From Bog-950 sp964615305 (lineage in GTDB: Bacteria; Bacteroidota; Bacteroidia; Chitinophagales; LD1): DNA of 64,000 nt. Position numbers and translations under genes: made by a program. This document shows, piece after piece, positions 41,471 to 51,139 of this stretch. Position 1 is the stretch's first letter, and every line of letters begins with the position of its first letter. Where the stretch lies: contig CAZTNA010000015.1 of the NCBI GenBank assembly GCA_964615305.1, positions 1 through 64,000 on the forward strand, read 5' to 3'. Under the pieces are notes generated by a model. That model worked only from the letters and a program-made list of their open reading frames with translations, had not been told where the DNA came from and ran no database searches.

Positions 41471-43318
41471 CTACTTGTGTTTAAGCCACCAGCGATGAAG
41501 CAAAATTAACACCCAAATACGGTTGTAGAGATAATCTTCCCCTTTTTCGAACCGAAGCAAGAGTTGCTTAACCTGTAATGGCTCAACTATTGCACACTGT
41601 ACCAGTACATCATTGCTCAGATATTTATCTATCAAAAACCGAAGGTCGGATTTTAGCCATTTACCAAGTGGTATACCAAAACCCCACTTGGGTCTGTCGA
41701 AAATATGCTTGGGTACATATTCGTACAGCACTTCTTTTAAAATATACTTCGATATATTTCCTTGCTTCTTAAATTTTTCTGAAAGATTTAGCGCAAACTC
41801 TACCACCCGGTAGTCTAGAAACGGAGTGCGTGCTTCGAGAGAAAACTGCATTGATGCAATATCTACTTTTGTGAGCAAATCATCTTTTAAATAGTTTTTT
41901 ATGTCGTATAGGGCTTGTTCTTCTTGAGCTGAAAGGTTCCGTGCAACAGAAATTTTTTCTTTGAATAATATGGGTGAGCTGAAGTCCGGTTTCAATAAGT
42001 CTTTAATCTCTCCCTCACTGAAAAAGTATTGTTCCTGAGAAAAAATATGGCTCTTTATGCTTTGCTCTGAGGCATATTTAAAAACTCCGGCAGCCCGTTT
42101 ACTTCTGTTATCTATCTGTGCTAATCCAAACGCTAATGCGTGACGAAACATTTTTACCAACGGGTTGTTCAGTCGTTTTGCCCAGTTGTAAGTTCCGTAA
42201 CCCAAAAACAATTCATCACCGCCATCGCCACTCAAAGCCATGGTAACATGTTGTCGGGCCAATTTAGAAACCAACATGGTTGGTATTGAAGAAGAATCAG
42301 CATAGGGTTCATCATAAGCGTCCATCATCTGTTCTACCAAATTAAGTGCATCATTTTCGGTAACAGTAAACTCATGGTGTTCGGTGCCTAAATGGTTTGA
42401 AACCTGGCGAGCGTATTCACTTTCGTTAAACTTTGCTTCTTTAAACCCAATTGAAAAAGTTTTTACTGGCTTAGGTGAAATATTTTGAGCAATAGCCGTA
42501 ACAACGCTTGAGTCAATGCCTCCGCTTAAGAATGTTCCGAAAGGAACATCGCTAATCATTCGGTAACGGACGGAAGATGTAAGCAACTCTTTTAATTCGC
42601 TTTTTGCTTGTGTAAAATTCTCTTTTACAGATGTGGTTACCTTTTCTTCGGGTTTCCAGTAAGAAGAAATTTTTATGCCGCTACTGCTTACCACAGCGCA
42701 GCTGCCTGCCGGAAGTTTTTGAATCTTGTTGTAGAAGGTAAATGGCTCCGGTAAATAGCCAGCATACAAAAAATTTTGCACTGCCGGCTTAAATGCTTCT
42801 TTGCTTTGCTTTACAAAACCACTCTGAAGCAACGCTTTGATTTCTGAAGCAAAGGCAAAATTGTGTTCGCTTTGAAAAATGTAAATGGGTTTAACCCCCA
42901 ACCTATCGCGCAACAGAATAAGTTCATCGTTCAGCTTATCGTATATAGCCAAAGCAAACATGCCGTTAAACAAGTGAACACAATCAATACCTTTTTGGGC
43001 GTAGGCTTCCAGAATTATCTCTGTATCGCTGGTTGTAGTGTGCGCAATGTTTAACTCTTTTGCTATTTCTTGAAAGTTATAAACCTCGCCATTAAACACC
43101 GTAACATATCTGCCGTTGTGTGAATGCATGGGTTGATTGGCTGCTGTGCTTAAATCTAAAATGCTTAGTCTGCGGTGGCCGAGGCCAACTGTTTTAGATT
43201 CGTTGAAATAAAAACCTTCTGCATCAGGCCCACGATGGCTTATGGCAGTTGTCATGGCGTGCAAATCAGCTTCACTAAAATTATGAGAGGCAGAAAAATA
43301 TCCGGCAATACCGCACAT
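41471..43318 (-). CDS. asnB: AsnB-like glutamine amidotransferase (asparagine synthetase B family), copy 1
   Basis: A 615-residue two-domain enzyme: an N-terminal class II glutaminase with the nucleophile Cys2 (MCGIAGYF), then a synthetase domain with the PP loop LSGGIDSS near residue 268. The family makes Asn or amidates other carboxylates. The gene sits 12 bases after wbpB in a glycan locus. There, AsnB homologues such as WbpS amidate uronic acids, so sugar amidation is a likely role here; true Asn synthesis remains possible. Intact motifs in both domains support an active enzyme. Confidence 0.88.
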   Translation of the reverse strand: MCGIAGYFSASHNFSEADLHAMTTAISHRGPDAEGFYFNESKTVGLGHRRLSILDLSTAANQPMHSHNGRYVTVFNGEVYNFQEIAKELNIAHTTTSDTEIILEAYAQKGIDCVHLFNGMFALAIYDKLNDELILLRDRLGVKPIYIFQSEHNFAFASEIKALLQSGFVKQSKEAFKPAVQNFLYAGYLPEPFTFYNKIQKLPAGSCAVVSSSGIKISSYWKPEEKVTTSVKENFTQAKSELKELLTSSVRYRMISDVPFGTFLSGGIDSSVVTAIAQNISPKPVKTFSIGFKEAKFNESEYARQVSNHLGTEHHEFTVTENDALNLVEQMMDAYDEPYADSSSIPTMLVSKLARQHVTMALSGDGGDELFLGYGTYNWAKRLNNPLVKMFRHALAFGLAQIDNRSKRAAGVFKYASEQSIKSHIFSQEQYFFSEGEIKDLLKPDFSSPILFKEKISVARNLSAQEEQALYDIKNYLKDDLLTKVDIASMQFSLEARTPFLDYRVVEFALNLSEKFKKQGNISKYILKEVLYEYVPKHIFDRPKWGFGIPLGKWLKSDLRFLIDKYLSNDVLVQCAIVEPLQVKQLLLRFEKGEDYLYNRIWVLILLHRWWLKHK

Positions 43319-43330
43319 ATTACTTGGTAA

Positions 43331-44308
43331 TTATTTTTTTGAAAACGGATGTGCGCGCTGAGGTAAAATTGCCAGCGGATGGTAGTCTCCGGTTAAGCCT
43401 GCTGGCTGTGCGTGGCGAATATCGTGCACTAGTTGAATAGCGGGCAATGCATCGTTTACACCAAAGCCATTGCCCAACAAAATTTGTTGATAGCTGAGTG
43501 TGTGTAAACTTTCAAAGCCATTTGTAAAATCAACATCTTCTTCATTCACCGTTATTTTTCTATGCGTGCTACTCCCGTTTTGTTTTGCTTCGCTGGGCAG
43601 CGCTGTGGAATCTATACTTAGAAACCACTTTACCCGTGCTTTCGAAAACTGTAGTAATCCGGCCGCAGTGCTGTGTGTGTGTTTATGCACTGTTGTTGCT
43701 TTTACCTCGCCAAACAACCATAATAACATATCGAAAAAGTGAATGCCAATATTTGTAGCTATACCGCCTGATTTAGCCACATCACCTTTCCAACTGGTGT
43801 AATACCAATTTCCTCTTGTTGTAATATAAGTAAGCTCTACTTCAAAAATTTTATCAGGCGAATTGTCTATTCTCTTTTTTAAGGCTACTACAGCGGGATG
43901 TAAACGTAACTGAAGCAGGTTGTTTACCTTTTTGCCGGTTTCGTTTTCAAGTTTCATGAGTGCTTCGGCATTCCACGGGTTCAGCACCAGTGGTTTCTCG
44001 CAAACAACATTAGCCCCATTGCGCAATGCAAACCTTACATGAGAGTCATGTAAATAGTTAGGTGAACAAACTGACACATAATCTATTTTTTGCCCGCTTC
44101 GGTTTTGTTTATCAATGTGTCTTTCAAATCGTTCAAACTCGGTAAAAAAAGCTGCTTCGGGAAAATACGAATCTAACACGCCCACACTGTCGAATAAATC
44201 ATAAGCAGCCACCAGTTTATTACCGGTTTCAGCTATGGCTTTAAAATGTCGAGGTGCTACATAACCTGCAGCGCCTATGAGTGCAAAATTTTTGGGCTGG
44301 TGGGTCAT
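43331..44308 (-). CDS. wbpB: WbpB-like UDP-N-acetyl-glucuronate 3-dehydrogenase (Gfo/Idh/MocA family)
   Basis: WbpB oxidises UDP-GlcNAcA at C3 on the route to UDP-ManNAc3NAcA. The 325-residue protein starts KNFALIGAAGYVAPRHFKAI, close to the WbpB start, followed by VAAYDLFDSVG, SVCSPNYLH and the catalytic CEKPL motif. TNIGIHFFDMLLWLFGE is the C-terminal Gfo-type motif. It overlaps the epimerase gene upstream by 4 bases. The matching aminotransferase (WbpE), acetyltransferase (WbpD) and C6 dehydrogenase (WbpA) are not in the window. Confidence 0.85.
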   Translation of the reverse strand: MTHQPKNFALIGAAGYVAPRHFKAIAETGNKLVAAYDLFDSVGVLDSYFPEAAFFTEFERFERHIDKQNRSGQKIDYVSVCSPNYLHDSHVRFALRNGANVVCEKPLVLNPWNAEALMKLENETGKKVNNLLQLRLHPAVVALKKRIDNSPDKIFEVELTYITTRGNWYYTSWKGDVAKSGGIATNIGIHFFDMLLWLFGEVKATTVHKHTHSTAAGLLQFSKARVKWFLSIDSTALPSEAKQNGSSTHRKITVNEEDVDFTNGFESLHTLSYQQILLGNGFGVNDALPAIQLVHDIRHAQPAGLTGDYHPLAILPQRAHPFSKK

Positions 44309-45402
44309 GCTGCCGTTTGTTTAAAAAACAAATCAATCTCTTTCACAATTCGTTCTGAAGCTTTGCCATCCCAGTATTGTGGTATCAATCCTTTCTTGAA
44401 ACTTCCGGTTTCAATGGTTTGCAACAATGCACAAATTTTTTCTGCATTTAACTCTATCAACTGGTTGGTACCTAAAAGAGTAACCGGACGTTCGGTATTG
44501 GGCCGAACAGTTATACATGGAACCTGCATAAATGTAGTTTCTTCCTGCACGCCACCCGAGTCGGTTATTACTGCACTGGCATTTTTTACCAGATGAATAA
44601 AATCAATATATCCTATAGGGTCGGTAAGTAAAATATTTTTACTCGTAAGACTTTGCTCTAAACCAAACTCTGTAATTCGTTTCCGAGTTCGAGGATGTAC
44701 CGGAAAAACAATCTGCTTGGTTTTTGCTAATTCTGCAATGAGATGTACTAGTGTAGTTAGGTTTTGGTTGTTGTCAACATTTAAGGGGCGGTGAAACGTA
44801 AGCAGATAGTAACTACTTAGGTCTAACTTTCTCCTAATAGGTGAGGCGTCTATCACCGGCATAAAAGCGACAAGCGAATCAATCATGGTATTGCCTACAA
44901 ATTTTACTTTGCTTTGCGGCTTACCTTCAAGTTCTAAGTTGTCTATGCCGCTTTGCTCAGTTACAAAATACAAATCAGTAAGTGCATCAATTAAAATTCT
45001 ATTTGCCTCTTCGGGCATTGTCATATCAAAGCTACGCAATCCACTCTCAATATGCGCTACGGGAATACCATGCCGTTGGGCTACAAAAGCGCAGGCAAAT
45101 GACGAATTTACATCTCCCGGCACCATCACCAAATCGGGTTTATAATCCAACGCAAACTTCTCAAACTCTTCCATTATACGAGCAACCACTTGTATTTGCC
45201 CGCCCTGATTGATATTAAAAAAAACGTCCGGCTTTCTGATTTTCAGCTCTTCGAAAAAAACATCGTTCATGTTGTAATCAAAGTGTTGCCCTGTATGCAG
45301 CAGTTTATGCTCTATTTCGGAGTATGCCGCAAAGTACTTGTCGAGTTGTGTAATTTTTATAAGGTTGGGCCTGGTGCCCACACAGGTTAATACTTTCTTC
45401 AT
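44305..45402 (-). CDS. wecB: UDP-N-acetylglucosamine 2-epimerase-like enzyme (WecB/WbpI family)
   Basis: A 365-residue non-hydrolysing 2-epimerase. Landmarks are the start KVLTCVGTRPNLIK, HTGQHFDYNM, the GDVNSSFACAF stretch, HIESGLRSFDMTMPEE and DSGGVQEETTF. This family includes WecB (UDP-GlcNAc to UDP-ManNAc) and WbpI (UDP-GlcNAc3NAcA to UDP-ManNAc3NAcA). Overlap with wbpB supports WbpI, but WecB cannot be excluded by sequence alone. It lies 6 bases after the glycosyltransferase gene. Confidence 0.85.
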   Translation of the reverse strand: MKKVLTCVGTRPNLIKITQLDKYFAAYSEIEHKLLHTGQHFDYNMNDVFFEELKIRKPDVFFNINQGGQIQVVARIMEEFEKFALDYKPDLVMVPGDVNSSFACAFVAQRHGIPVAHIESGLRSFDMTMPEEANRILIDALTDLYFVTEQSGIDNLELEGKPQSKVKFVGNTMIDSLVAFMPVIDASPIRRKLDLSSYYLLTFHRPLNVDNNQNLTTLVHLIAELAKTKQIVFPVHPRTRKRITEFGLEQSLTSKNILLTDPIGYIDFIHLVKNASAVITDSGGVQEETTFMQVPCITVRPNTERPVTLLGTNQLIELNAEKICALLQTIETGSFKKGLIPQYWDGKASERIVKEIDLFFKQTAA

Positions 45403-45408
45403 GTAGTG

Positions 45409-46698
45409 TTAAATCTTATCGAGCAACTCGGTTAAAAACTTGGCCTGATTAATACGTGAATATTGTTGCACAGATTGGTTGTTGGTGTTGTTGGTACGGT
45501 ATGTTCCGGCTTCAAAATTTTTGTATTCCTGAGTAAGAAACAGCAGCGTATCATCCTCAGTATTTAAACAAACTCCGCATTTGCTGCTCTCCACAATTTC
45601 TTGAATTGACCCATTATCGGAAGGCACAACAAGAATGAACGAACCGCTGGCAATATACTCATATATTTTGCTGGCAATAATACCTTGCTGCTCGTCCCAT
45701 GCCACATGAAACAGCAGGTGTGACTGCTTCTCTATTTCTAATACTTTGTTGCGATCTATTCGTAAAGTACACTCAAAATATTTTTCGTACCCGCGCATAC
45801 ATTTGGCTATACGAGCAGCTTGCACTTTATCATAAGCCAGCCCCGGAAACAGTAATTTGATTCTAATTGCGGGCGTTGCGTCTATTAATCTTTTAAGAGC
45901 CATACAAAGTATTTCTACTTTTTGGCCCGCATATAGTGTACCTACATAGGTGATGGTAAAGTCTGAAAATTTGGGGGAGGTTATGCCATCAAAATCTTCC
46001 ATTACAAAACCATTGTAAAGAGCAGTACTTGTAGTGCCGGTTAGTTGTTCAATTCCTTTTGCTATAGGCAGTGAACTTGCAGTAACATACGATGCGGTAC
46101 GAATCCATTTTTTTTCAAAATACTCATCGAGAAGGTTAACTACTTTAAACAAAAACGACTTATTGCTCAGAAAATTTATTTCACTGGTGGTCCAGGCATC
46201 TCTGTAATCTGCTATCCATTTTACACCGAATTTTTTGTGCAGGTTGTATCCAATCTTAAAAGTTATGTAAGGGTTGCCCGTTATTACAGCTTTGTTTATG
46301 TCTTTACTTTCGGATACTAATTTCTCTGCAAATTCAAACAAGTTTTTGTATGGTATTGCTGTTGTAATAAAATTTTGAAAAAAAAGCTCGAATAGTGTGA
46401 GTATGCGCCTAATGGTTGAAAATTTTTGCTCCCCATACTTTACAAAAATCTTGTCTCGTAAATTTGGTGTGTAAGGCAAATAATAAACATCGTAAGTTTC
46501 GTGTTGCTCAAAAATAGTTTCGCCTGGTGTAGCTTTTGAAACATCAGCAAGTGAATTTACTTTGTTATCCCATCTGCGTGTAACTATTATTGGACGATAA
46601 CCAAAACGTTGAAAATACTTTGCCCACGAAAACGCACGCTGTGATGCTGTAAGGTTACAGGGCGGAAAAAAATAGGCGATGATTAAGACCTTCTTCAA
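45409..46698 (-). CDS. Glycosyltransferase (GT4-like)
   Basis: A 429-residue GT-B glycosyltransferase. The N terminus KKVLIIAYFFPPCNLTASQRAFSWAKYFQRFGYRP matches the acceptor domain of GT4-like enzymes. The donor domain has ITYVGTLYAGQKVEIL near 250 and HLLFHVAWDEQQGIIASKIYEYIASG near 330, where the usual E-x7-E is altered. It begins the leftward operon glycosyltransferase-wecB-wbpB-asnB. A TATTTTAG near match to the promoter element lies at 46718-46725. Confidence 0.85.
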   Translation of the reverse strand: MKKVLIIAYFFPPCNLTASQRAFSWAKYFQRFGYRPIIVTRRWDNKVNSLADVSKATPGETIFEQHETYDVYYLPYTPNLRDKIFVKYGEQKFSTIRRILTLFELFFQNFITTAIPYKNLFEFAEKLVSESKDINKAVITGNPYITFKIGYNLHKKFGVKWIADYRDAWTTSEINFLSNKSFLFKVVNLLDEYFEKKWIRTASYVTASSLPIAKGIEQLTGTTSTALYNGFVMEDFDGITSPKFSDFTITYVGTLYAGQKVEILCMALKRLIDATPAIRIKLLFPGLAYDKVQAARIAKCMRGYEKYFECTLRIDRNKVLEIEKQSHLLFHVAWDEQQGIIASKIYEYIASGSFILVVPSDNGSIQEIVESSKCGVCLNTEDDTLLFLTQEYKNFEAGTYRTNNTNNQSVQQYSRINQAKFLTELLDKI

Positions 46699-46728
46699 AG
46701 AAAAAAGATATTTAGGGCTAAAATAAAG

Positions 46729-47988
46729 TTGGTTTTGACTTCTGGTAAAACGCTTGTATTTTTTACTTCAACCTATCCTTTTGGTAAAGGCGAAACATTT
46801 ATCGAAAGCGAAATGCCGTTTTTGCTTTCTGCCTTTGATAATATCATTATTGTAAGTGCAAATATCACTGATCAACAAACCCGGCAAACACCCCCGCAAG
46901 TTGAGCTGATCCGGCTTCCATATCATGTTTCTACTAAATATAAACTGCGGGCATTACTGGCCACATACAAATCTGATATTCGTTCAGAAGTAACATTTAT
47001 TCAAAGAAGGTTAAAGTTACCTCTCTCATATAAGGTCTTAGCTACTTTGTATTCGTGTTATGGGAAGGCATTAGAAATTAGCGGCTGGTTAGAAATGTTT
47101 TGTGCAGAACGAAAGTTGGAAAAACAAAACTTATACCTGTACAGCTACTGGTTAAACAACACTGCTGCGGGGCTTGCCCTTTTCAAAGAGCAAAACCCAC
47201 AAGTAAAGGTGTTTTGCAGGGCTCATCGGTGGGATGTGTACTTCTGGTGGCATAAGTTACCTTACCTGCCGCTACGAAGTTTTATCTTAAACAGACTAGA
47301 TGCATGTTTTTGTATTGCCAAGGATGGAAAAACCTACCTAGAACAGCTGCCTTTTGCAAGAACAAAAAACAATTTGATTTTATCGCCTTTAGGAACATTT
47401 AATAATACGAACGTAACAGCTGACTTTAATAGAAATAAGTTGGCACTGATCAGTTGTTCTAACGTAATACCAATGAAACGCGTTAGCCTTATTGTGGAGG
47501 CGCTTTCATTAATAAGTAATATCAGCATTGAGTGGAAACACTTTGGCAGTGGTGAGTTGTTAGAGCAAACCAAGAGTTTAGCGCAAAAACTACTTGACCA
47601 CAAAAACAACATTAACTACTGTTTTATGGGGCATGTAGCTAATGTCGAAATGCTGAAACATTACAAAACCTCAGCAGTTGACTTATTCATTAATGTGAGC
47701 AACTCTGAAGGTGTACCCGTATCAATAATGGAAGCTTGTTCCTTTGGTGTGCCGGTTGTTGCCACAAATGTTGGTGGTAATGGCGAAATAGTTTGTAACG
47801 AACAAAACGGTTTTCTACTAAACGAAAATGTTAGCGCTCAGGATATTGCTGAAGTAATTGTAAAGTTCACAGAAATGTCAGCGGAAGAAAAGATAAGGAT
47901 GCGAAGTAGTGCGCAACAAACCTGGCAACAAAACTACAATGCGGAAACAAACTACCGTCACTTTGTTCAACAAATAAAGTCGCTTTAA
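46729..47988 (+). CDS. Glycosyltransferase (GT4-like)
   Basis: A 419-residue GT-B enzyme. The donor site is clear: VDLFINVSNSEGVPVSIMEACSFGVPVVATNVGGNGEIV near residues 323-360. The acceptor domain carries STYPFGKGETFIESE and CRAHRWDVYFWW. The start is TTG at 46729 (TTG at 46735 is an alternative); no ATG precedes the first conserved strand. It is divergent from the other glycosyltransferase with a 30-base gap. The TonB receptor follows. Confidence 0.85.
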   Translation: MVLTSGKTLVFFTSTYPFGKGETFIESEMPFLLSAFDNIIIVSANITDQQTRQTPPQVELIRLPYHVSTKYKLRALLATYKSDIRSEVTFIQRRLKLPLSYKVLATLYSCYGKALEISGWLEMFCAERKLEKQNLYLYSYWLNNTAAGLALFKEQNPQVKVFCRAHRWDVYFWWHKLPYLPLRSFILNRLDACFCIAKDGKTYLEQLPFARTKNNLILSPLGTFNNTNVTADFNRNKLALISCSNVIPMKRVSLIVEALSLISNISIEWKHFGSGELLEQTKSLAQKLLDHKNNINYCFMGHVANVEMLKHYKTSAVDLFINVSNSEGVPVSIMEACSFGVPVVATNVGGNGEIVCNEQNGFLLNENVSAQDIAEVIVKFTEMSAEEKIRMRSSAQQTWQQNYNAETNYRHFVQQIKSL

Positions 47989-48046
47989 CTACCTCTGGTT
48001 TTTCTTGCCGGGCATTCTTATCTTCGATATACAACCAAACCCATTG

Positions 48047-50275
48047 TTGAAAAGCATCTTACTTTTTGTTTTGCTTTTATGTAGCCAACTGCTGACGGCA
48101 CAAAATTCTTTTAGTGCCTTGGCGCTAAGCGAGGGCGAAGAAAATGAACCGCTCGAAGGTGTAACAGCACGTGTGGTGGATTCAAGTTTTTTTGCAATGT
48201 CTGACAGTTTGGGGTTTTTACAAATTAATCATATACCCTCCGGGGAACACACCATTGAGTTTTCGCTTACCGGATATTTTAAAAAACGCGTAAAAGTGAA
48301 ACTGCCGTTAACGAGCAACCAACCTATTGAAGTTGTTTTACAATCACAGGCCGAAGAAATGGAAGAAGTAATTGTAACCACTACGCGCAATTATCAGAAG
48401 CCGCAATATTTGCCTACCAGAGTTGAAGTTGTAGAAAGTGATGAAGTAGAAGAACGCTCGCACGATAAGCCGAGTGATGTTGGGCATGTAGTGCGCGAGC
48501 AACCCGGTGTGCAGGTGCAGCGCACTTCTGCCACTGCGGGCACAATGAACATTCGCCTGCAAGGGCTAAACGGACGATATGTTCAAACACTCAAAGATGG
48601 GTTTCCGCTTTTGGGCGGTTTTAGTAATGTTATAGGCATTACCCAGATACCTCCTCTTGACATACAGCAGGTTGAGATTATAAAAGGCCCTTCTTCAGTT
48701 TTGTATGGGGGCGATGCTATTGCCGGTGTGGTTAATCTTATTTCAAAGGCACCTGCTGAAAAGCCCGTTTACGATATATTGTTTAATGGTGAAAGCGCTA
48801 ATGCTTACGATGCCGGTGTATATGCTGCACAAAAAATTAAGTGGTTTTCGTTCTCTGCCACCGGAACATACCGCTGGCAATTTGAAAAAGACTGGGATGG
48901 TGACCATTTTACCGAAACACCTAAACTGCAACGATACACCGTGTCGCCTCAGCTTTTCTTTGACCTCAGCAAACACGCACGTTTAAATATTGGGGCATCA
49001 TACACCAACGAAAACCGCACTGGTGGCACTATCGAATACATTCGGGGCAAGCAGGACTCTGTTTATAGTTACTATGAAAAAAATGAGTCGAAAAGAATTA
49101 CCGGCAACCTGAAGTTTGATTATAACTTCGAAAAAGGCGGAATGCTTACACTGAAAAATGCTGTCAACTACTTTCATCGCGATTTAAAGATTCCCTATTA
49201 TTACTTTTCGGGTAACCAGTTTGCTTCTCTCACAGAGCTGAACTATCGCATAGTTTTTAAGAAACATGATATAGTGCTGGGTTTCGATTTCCGAACCGAC
49301 AAGTTTGAAGAGCAACCGGATTCTGCTGTAGAAAAACGGAGCTACACCTACAATACTTTTGGTGGGTTTGTGCAATATATTTTCAACGTAAACGAAAAAA
49401 CTTCGCTCGAAGCCGGCCTACGTGTTGATTATAATACTACCTATAAAGTGTATCCGCTTCCGCATGTTGCTATTCGCCACACCTGGAACGAAATTTTTCT
49501 TACCCGTTTTAACTTTGGTATGGGTTATAAACTTCCAAATATTTTTCAGGAAGAGGCTGAAGAAGCCCGTTATGTAAATGTTCAGAAAGTTACAACTAGT
49601 GTAAAGCCGGAACTGTCGTTAGGCGGCACAGTTGATTTAAGAATAAAGTTGCCCAACTTCAACGGGTTAAACATTAAACTTCATCAACTTTACTTTCTTA
49701 CGTATATTTTCAAGCCACTTGTTGCCGATTTACAAGTAGACACGTTCTGCAAATCGCTTGATTGCCACAAGCTTTTTTACAAAAACGGAAATGGATTTTT
49801 CAGAAGCGGAGGTGTAGAAACCGGGCTAAGCGCTAACTATCGTGGGTTAGAGTTTTCGTTTGTTTACACATTTACTGATAACAACAGAAGATTAGATGGA
49901 GTTCGCAGCATTGCGCCTATTACATCAAAGCACATTGTTTATTTGCTGGCAGGTTATACCATTAAAAATTTCTCGTTCGGTATAGATGCGTACTATTTTA
50001 GCCCGGTAAAACTCAGCGATGGGCGAGCCGGAAAGCAAATCTGGGAAGTTGGAATAAACGCTCAATACGACTTCAAGTATCTTCTGTTGTTTGCCAATTT
50101 CGAAAACATTGCCGGCATACGTCAGAGTTCGCATGGCCCAACAGTTTTCGCTAATCCAACTTTTGCCCATCCCCGTTTTTCTGAAATCTATGCCCCTCTC
50201 GAAGGAAGGTTGCTAAACATAGGTTTCAAACTTAGGTTGGCCTCTTTTGTTAAGGGCAAGAAGACCGAAGATTAA
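48047..50275 (+). CDS. TonB-dependent outer-membrane receptor
   Basis: A 742-residue outer-membrane receptor. After a signal peptide (KSILLFVLLLCSQLLTAQ), residues about 20-95 form a CarboxypepD-reg-like domain, next a plug (VREQPGVQVQRTSATAGTMN..., DIQQVEIIKGPSSVLYGGDAIAGVVNLISK) and then a 22-strand-type barrel ending GFKLRLASF. TTG at 48047 gives the cleanest signal; TTG at 48005 would add 14 residues. No ATG is available. It is not paired with a SusD. Its place in the glycan locus is 58 bases after a glycosyltransferase; the ligand is unknown. Confidence 0.9.
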   Translation: MKSILLFVLLLCSQLLTAQNSFSALALSEGEENEPLEGVTARVVDSSFFAMSDSLGFLQINHIPSGEHTIEFSLTGYFKKRVKVKLPLTSNQPIEVVLQSQAEEMEEVIVTTTRNYQKPQYLPTRVEVVESDEVEERSHDKPSDVGHVVREQPGVQVQRTSATAGTMNIRLQGLNGRYVQTLKDGFPLLGGFSNVIGITQIPPLDIQQVEIIKGPSSVLYGGDAIAGVVNLISKAPAEKPVYDILFNGESANAYDAGVYAAQKIKWFSFSATGTYRWQFEKDWDGDHFTETPKLQRYTVSPQLFFDLSKHARLNIGASYTNENRTGGTIEYIRGKQDSVYSYYEKNESKRITGNLKFDYNFEKGGMLTLKNAVNYFHRDLKIPYYYFSGNQFASLTELNYRIVFKKHDIVLGFDFRTDKFEEQPDSAVEKRSYTYNTFGGFVQYIFNVNEKTSLEAGLRVDYNTTYKVYPLPHVAIRHTWNEIFLTRFNFGMGYKLPNIFQEEAEEARYVNVQKVTTSVKPELSLGGTVDLRIKLPNFNGLNIKLHQLYFLTYIFKPLVADLQVDTFCKSLDCHKLFYKNGNGFFRSGGVETGLSANYRGLEFSFVYTFTDNNRRLDGVRSIAPITSKHIVYLLAGYTIKNFSFGIDAYYFSPVKLSDGRAGKQIWEVGINAQYDFKYLLLFANFENIAGIRQSSHGPTVFANPTFAHPRFSEIYAPLEGRLLNIGFKLRLASFVKGKKTED

Positions 50276-50288
50276 TTCGAAAAATCAA

Positions 50289-51092
50289 TTACCTCTTACG
50301 CGCTTTAATTTCGTAATACATCAAATATTGAAACTCGTTGCCGTTGTATGGTTCATGGCGGTTTTTAAAAATACGAAAGTGATTGTTGGCCATAAACCGG
50401 TTGCCGTTGGTAAAATCAGGAGCTATTTGCAACGGACGCACAAACTCTATTTCAAAATTATTTTTCAGCAGTATCTGCTCTATTGTTTTCACATCCTGCA
50501 CATTCATTTTTATCAGCTTCTCCACGTTGGCTACAGCGTAATCAATATCTGGTTGTATAGCAGCATCAAAATGCTTAAACAAATCTTTTATGTAAAGTGT
50601 TCCATTCTGTCGCAACACTTTTCCGCAAGCAGCAATTGCTAATTCCGGATCATGTGAATGTACCAATGACTCTAAAAACAGAACAACATTAAACTGGTTA
50701 GCGGCAAAGTATTTATCAACTGTGTGAAAATCTGATTCAAGCACTTGAATTTGTGGTGTCAGATTTTTATCAGAAATTTTCTGCTGTGCCAATTTTGCCT
50801 GTGTGGGCGAAATGGTGATGCCTGTAATATTTGATGCCGGGAATTTTTGGGCCAACAACACAGCCGGGCCACACACTCCGCACCCTGCATCTAAAATACA
50901 ATCGCCATTCTGTATTCCTGCCGATGATGCTATGTAGTCCATCAACTCTTCGGGCCTGGTGGTGGCGTACGATTGAAAAATATCGCCAAAGTTATGCAGA
51001 TAATTTTCGTTCCACTGTTCATAATACAGCTGCACTTCTTTTACCGAAAGTTTCCGGCTACCAGCTAAAAAATCAATTATCCTCTGTATCAT
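50289..51092 (-). CDS. Class I SAM-dependent methyltransferase
   Basis: A 267-residue methyltransferase with motif I ILDAGCGVCGPAVLLAQKFP near residues 67-86, ITGITISPTQAKLAQ and LFLESLVHSHDP. The GITISPTQ pattern is shared with the cyclopropane/sterol/polyketide-type methyltransferases (Methyltransf_11). Substrate unknown. It is divergent from the UbiA gene with a 47-base gap and converges on the TonB receptor. A lipid- or quinone-like substrate is possible given the UbiA neighbour, but this is inference. Confidence 0.85.
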   Translation of the reverse strand: MIQRIIDFLAGSRKLSVKEVQLYYEQWNENYLHNFGDIFQSYATTRPEELMDYIASSAGIQNGDCILDAGCGVCGPAVLLAQKFPASNITGITISPTQAKLAQQKISDKNLTPQIQVLESDFHTVDKYFAANQFNVVLFLESLVHSHDPELAIAACGKVLRQNGTLYIKDLFKHFDAAIQPDIDYAVANVEKLIKMNVQDVKTIEQILLKNNFEIEFVRPLQIAPDFTNGNRFMANNHFRIFKNRHEPYNGNEFQYLMYYEIKARKR

Positions 51093-51112
51093 TCATTCAT
51101 ATTGATGGCAAA

Positions 51113-51120
51113 CAAATTTA
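51113..51120 (-). promoter_or_regulatory. -7-like promoter element (TAAATTTG) upstream of the methyltransferase
   Basis: Minus-strand TAAATTTG fits TAnnTTTG exactly, 20 bases upstream of the start at 51092, in the divergent gap with the UbiA gene. Confidence 0.35.
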
Positions 51121-51139
51121 TTTTTATTGCGCTAAGCCC

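Noticed and set aside
50831..51139. Extension of the UbiA gene through the methyltransferase
   Set aside because: It is antisense to a clear methyltransferase, and family similarity begins only at the ATG at 51140.
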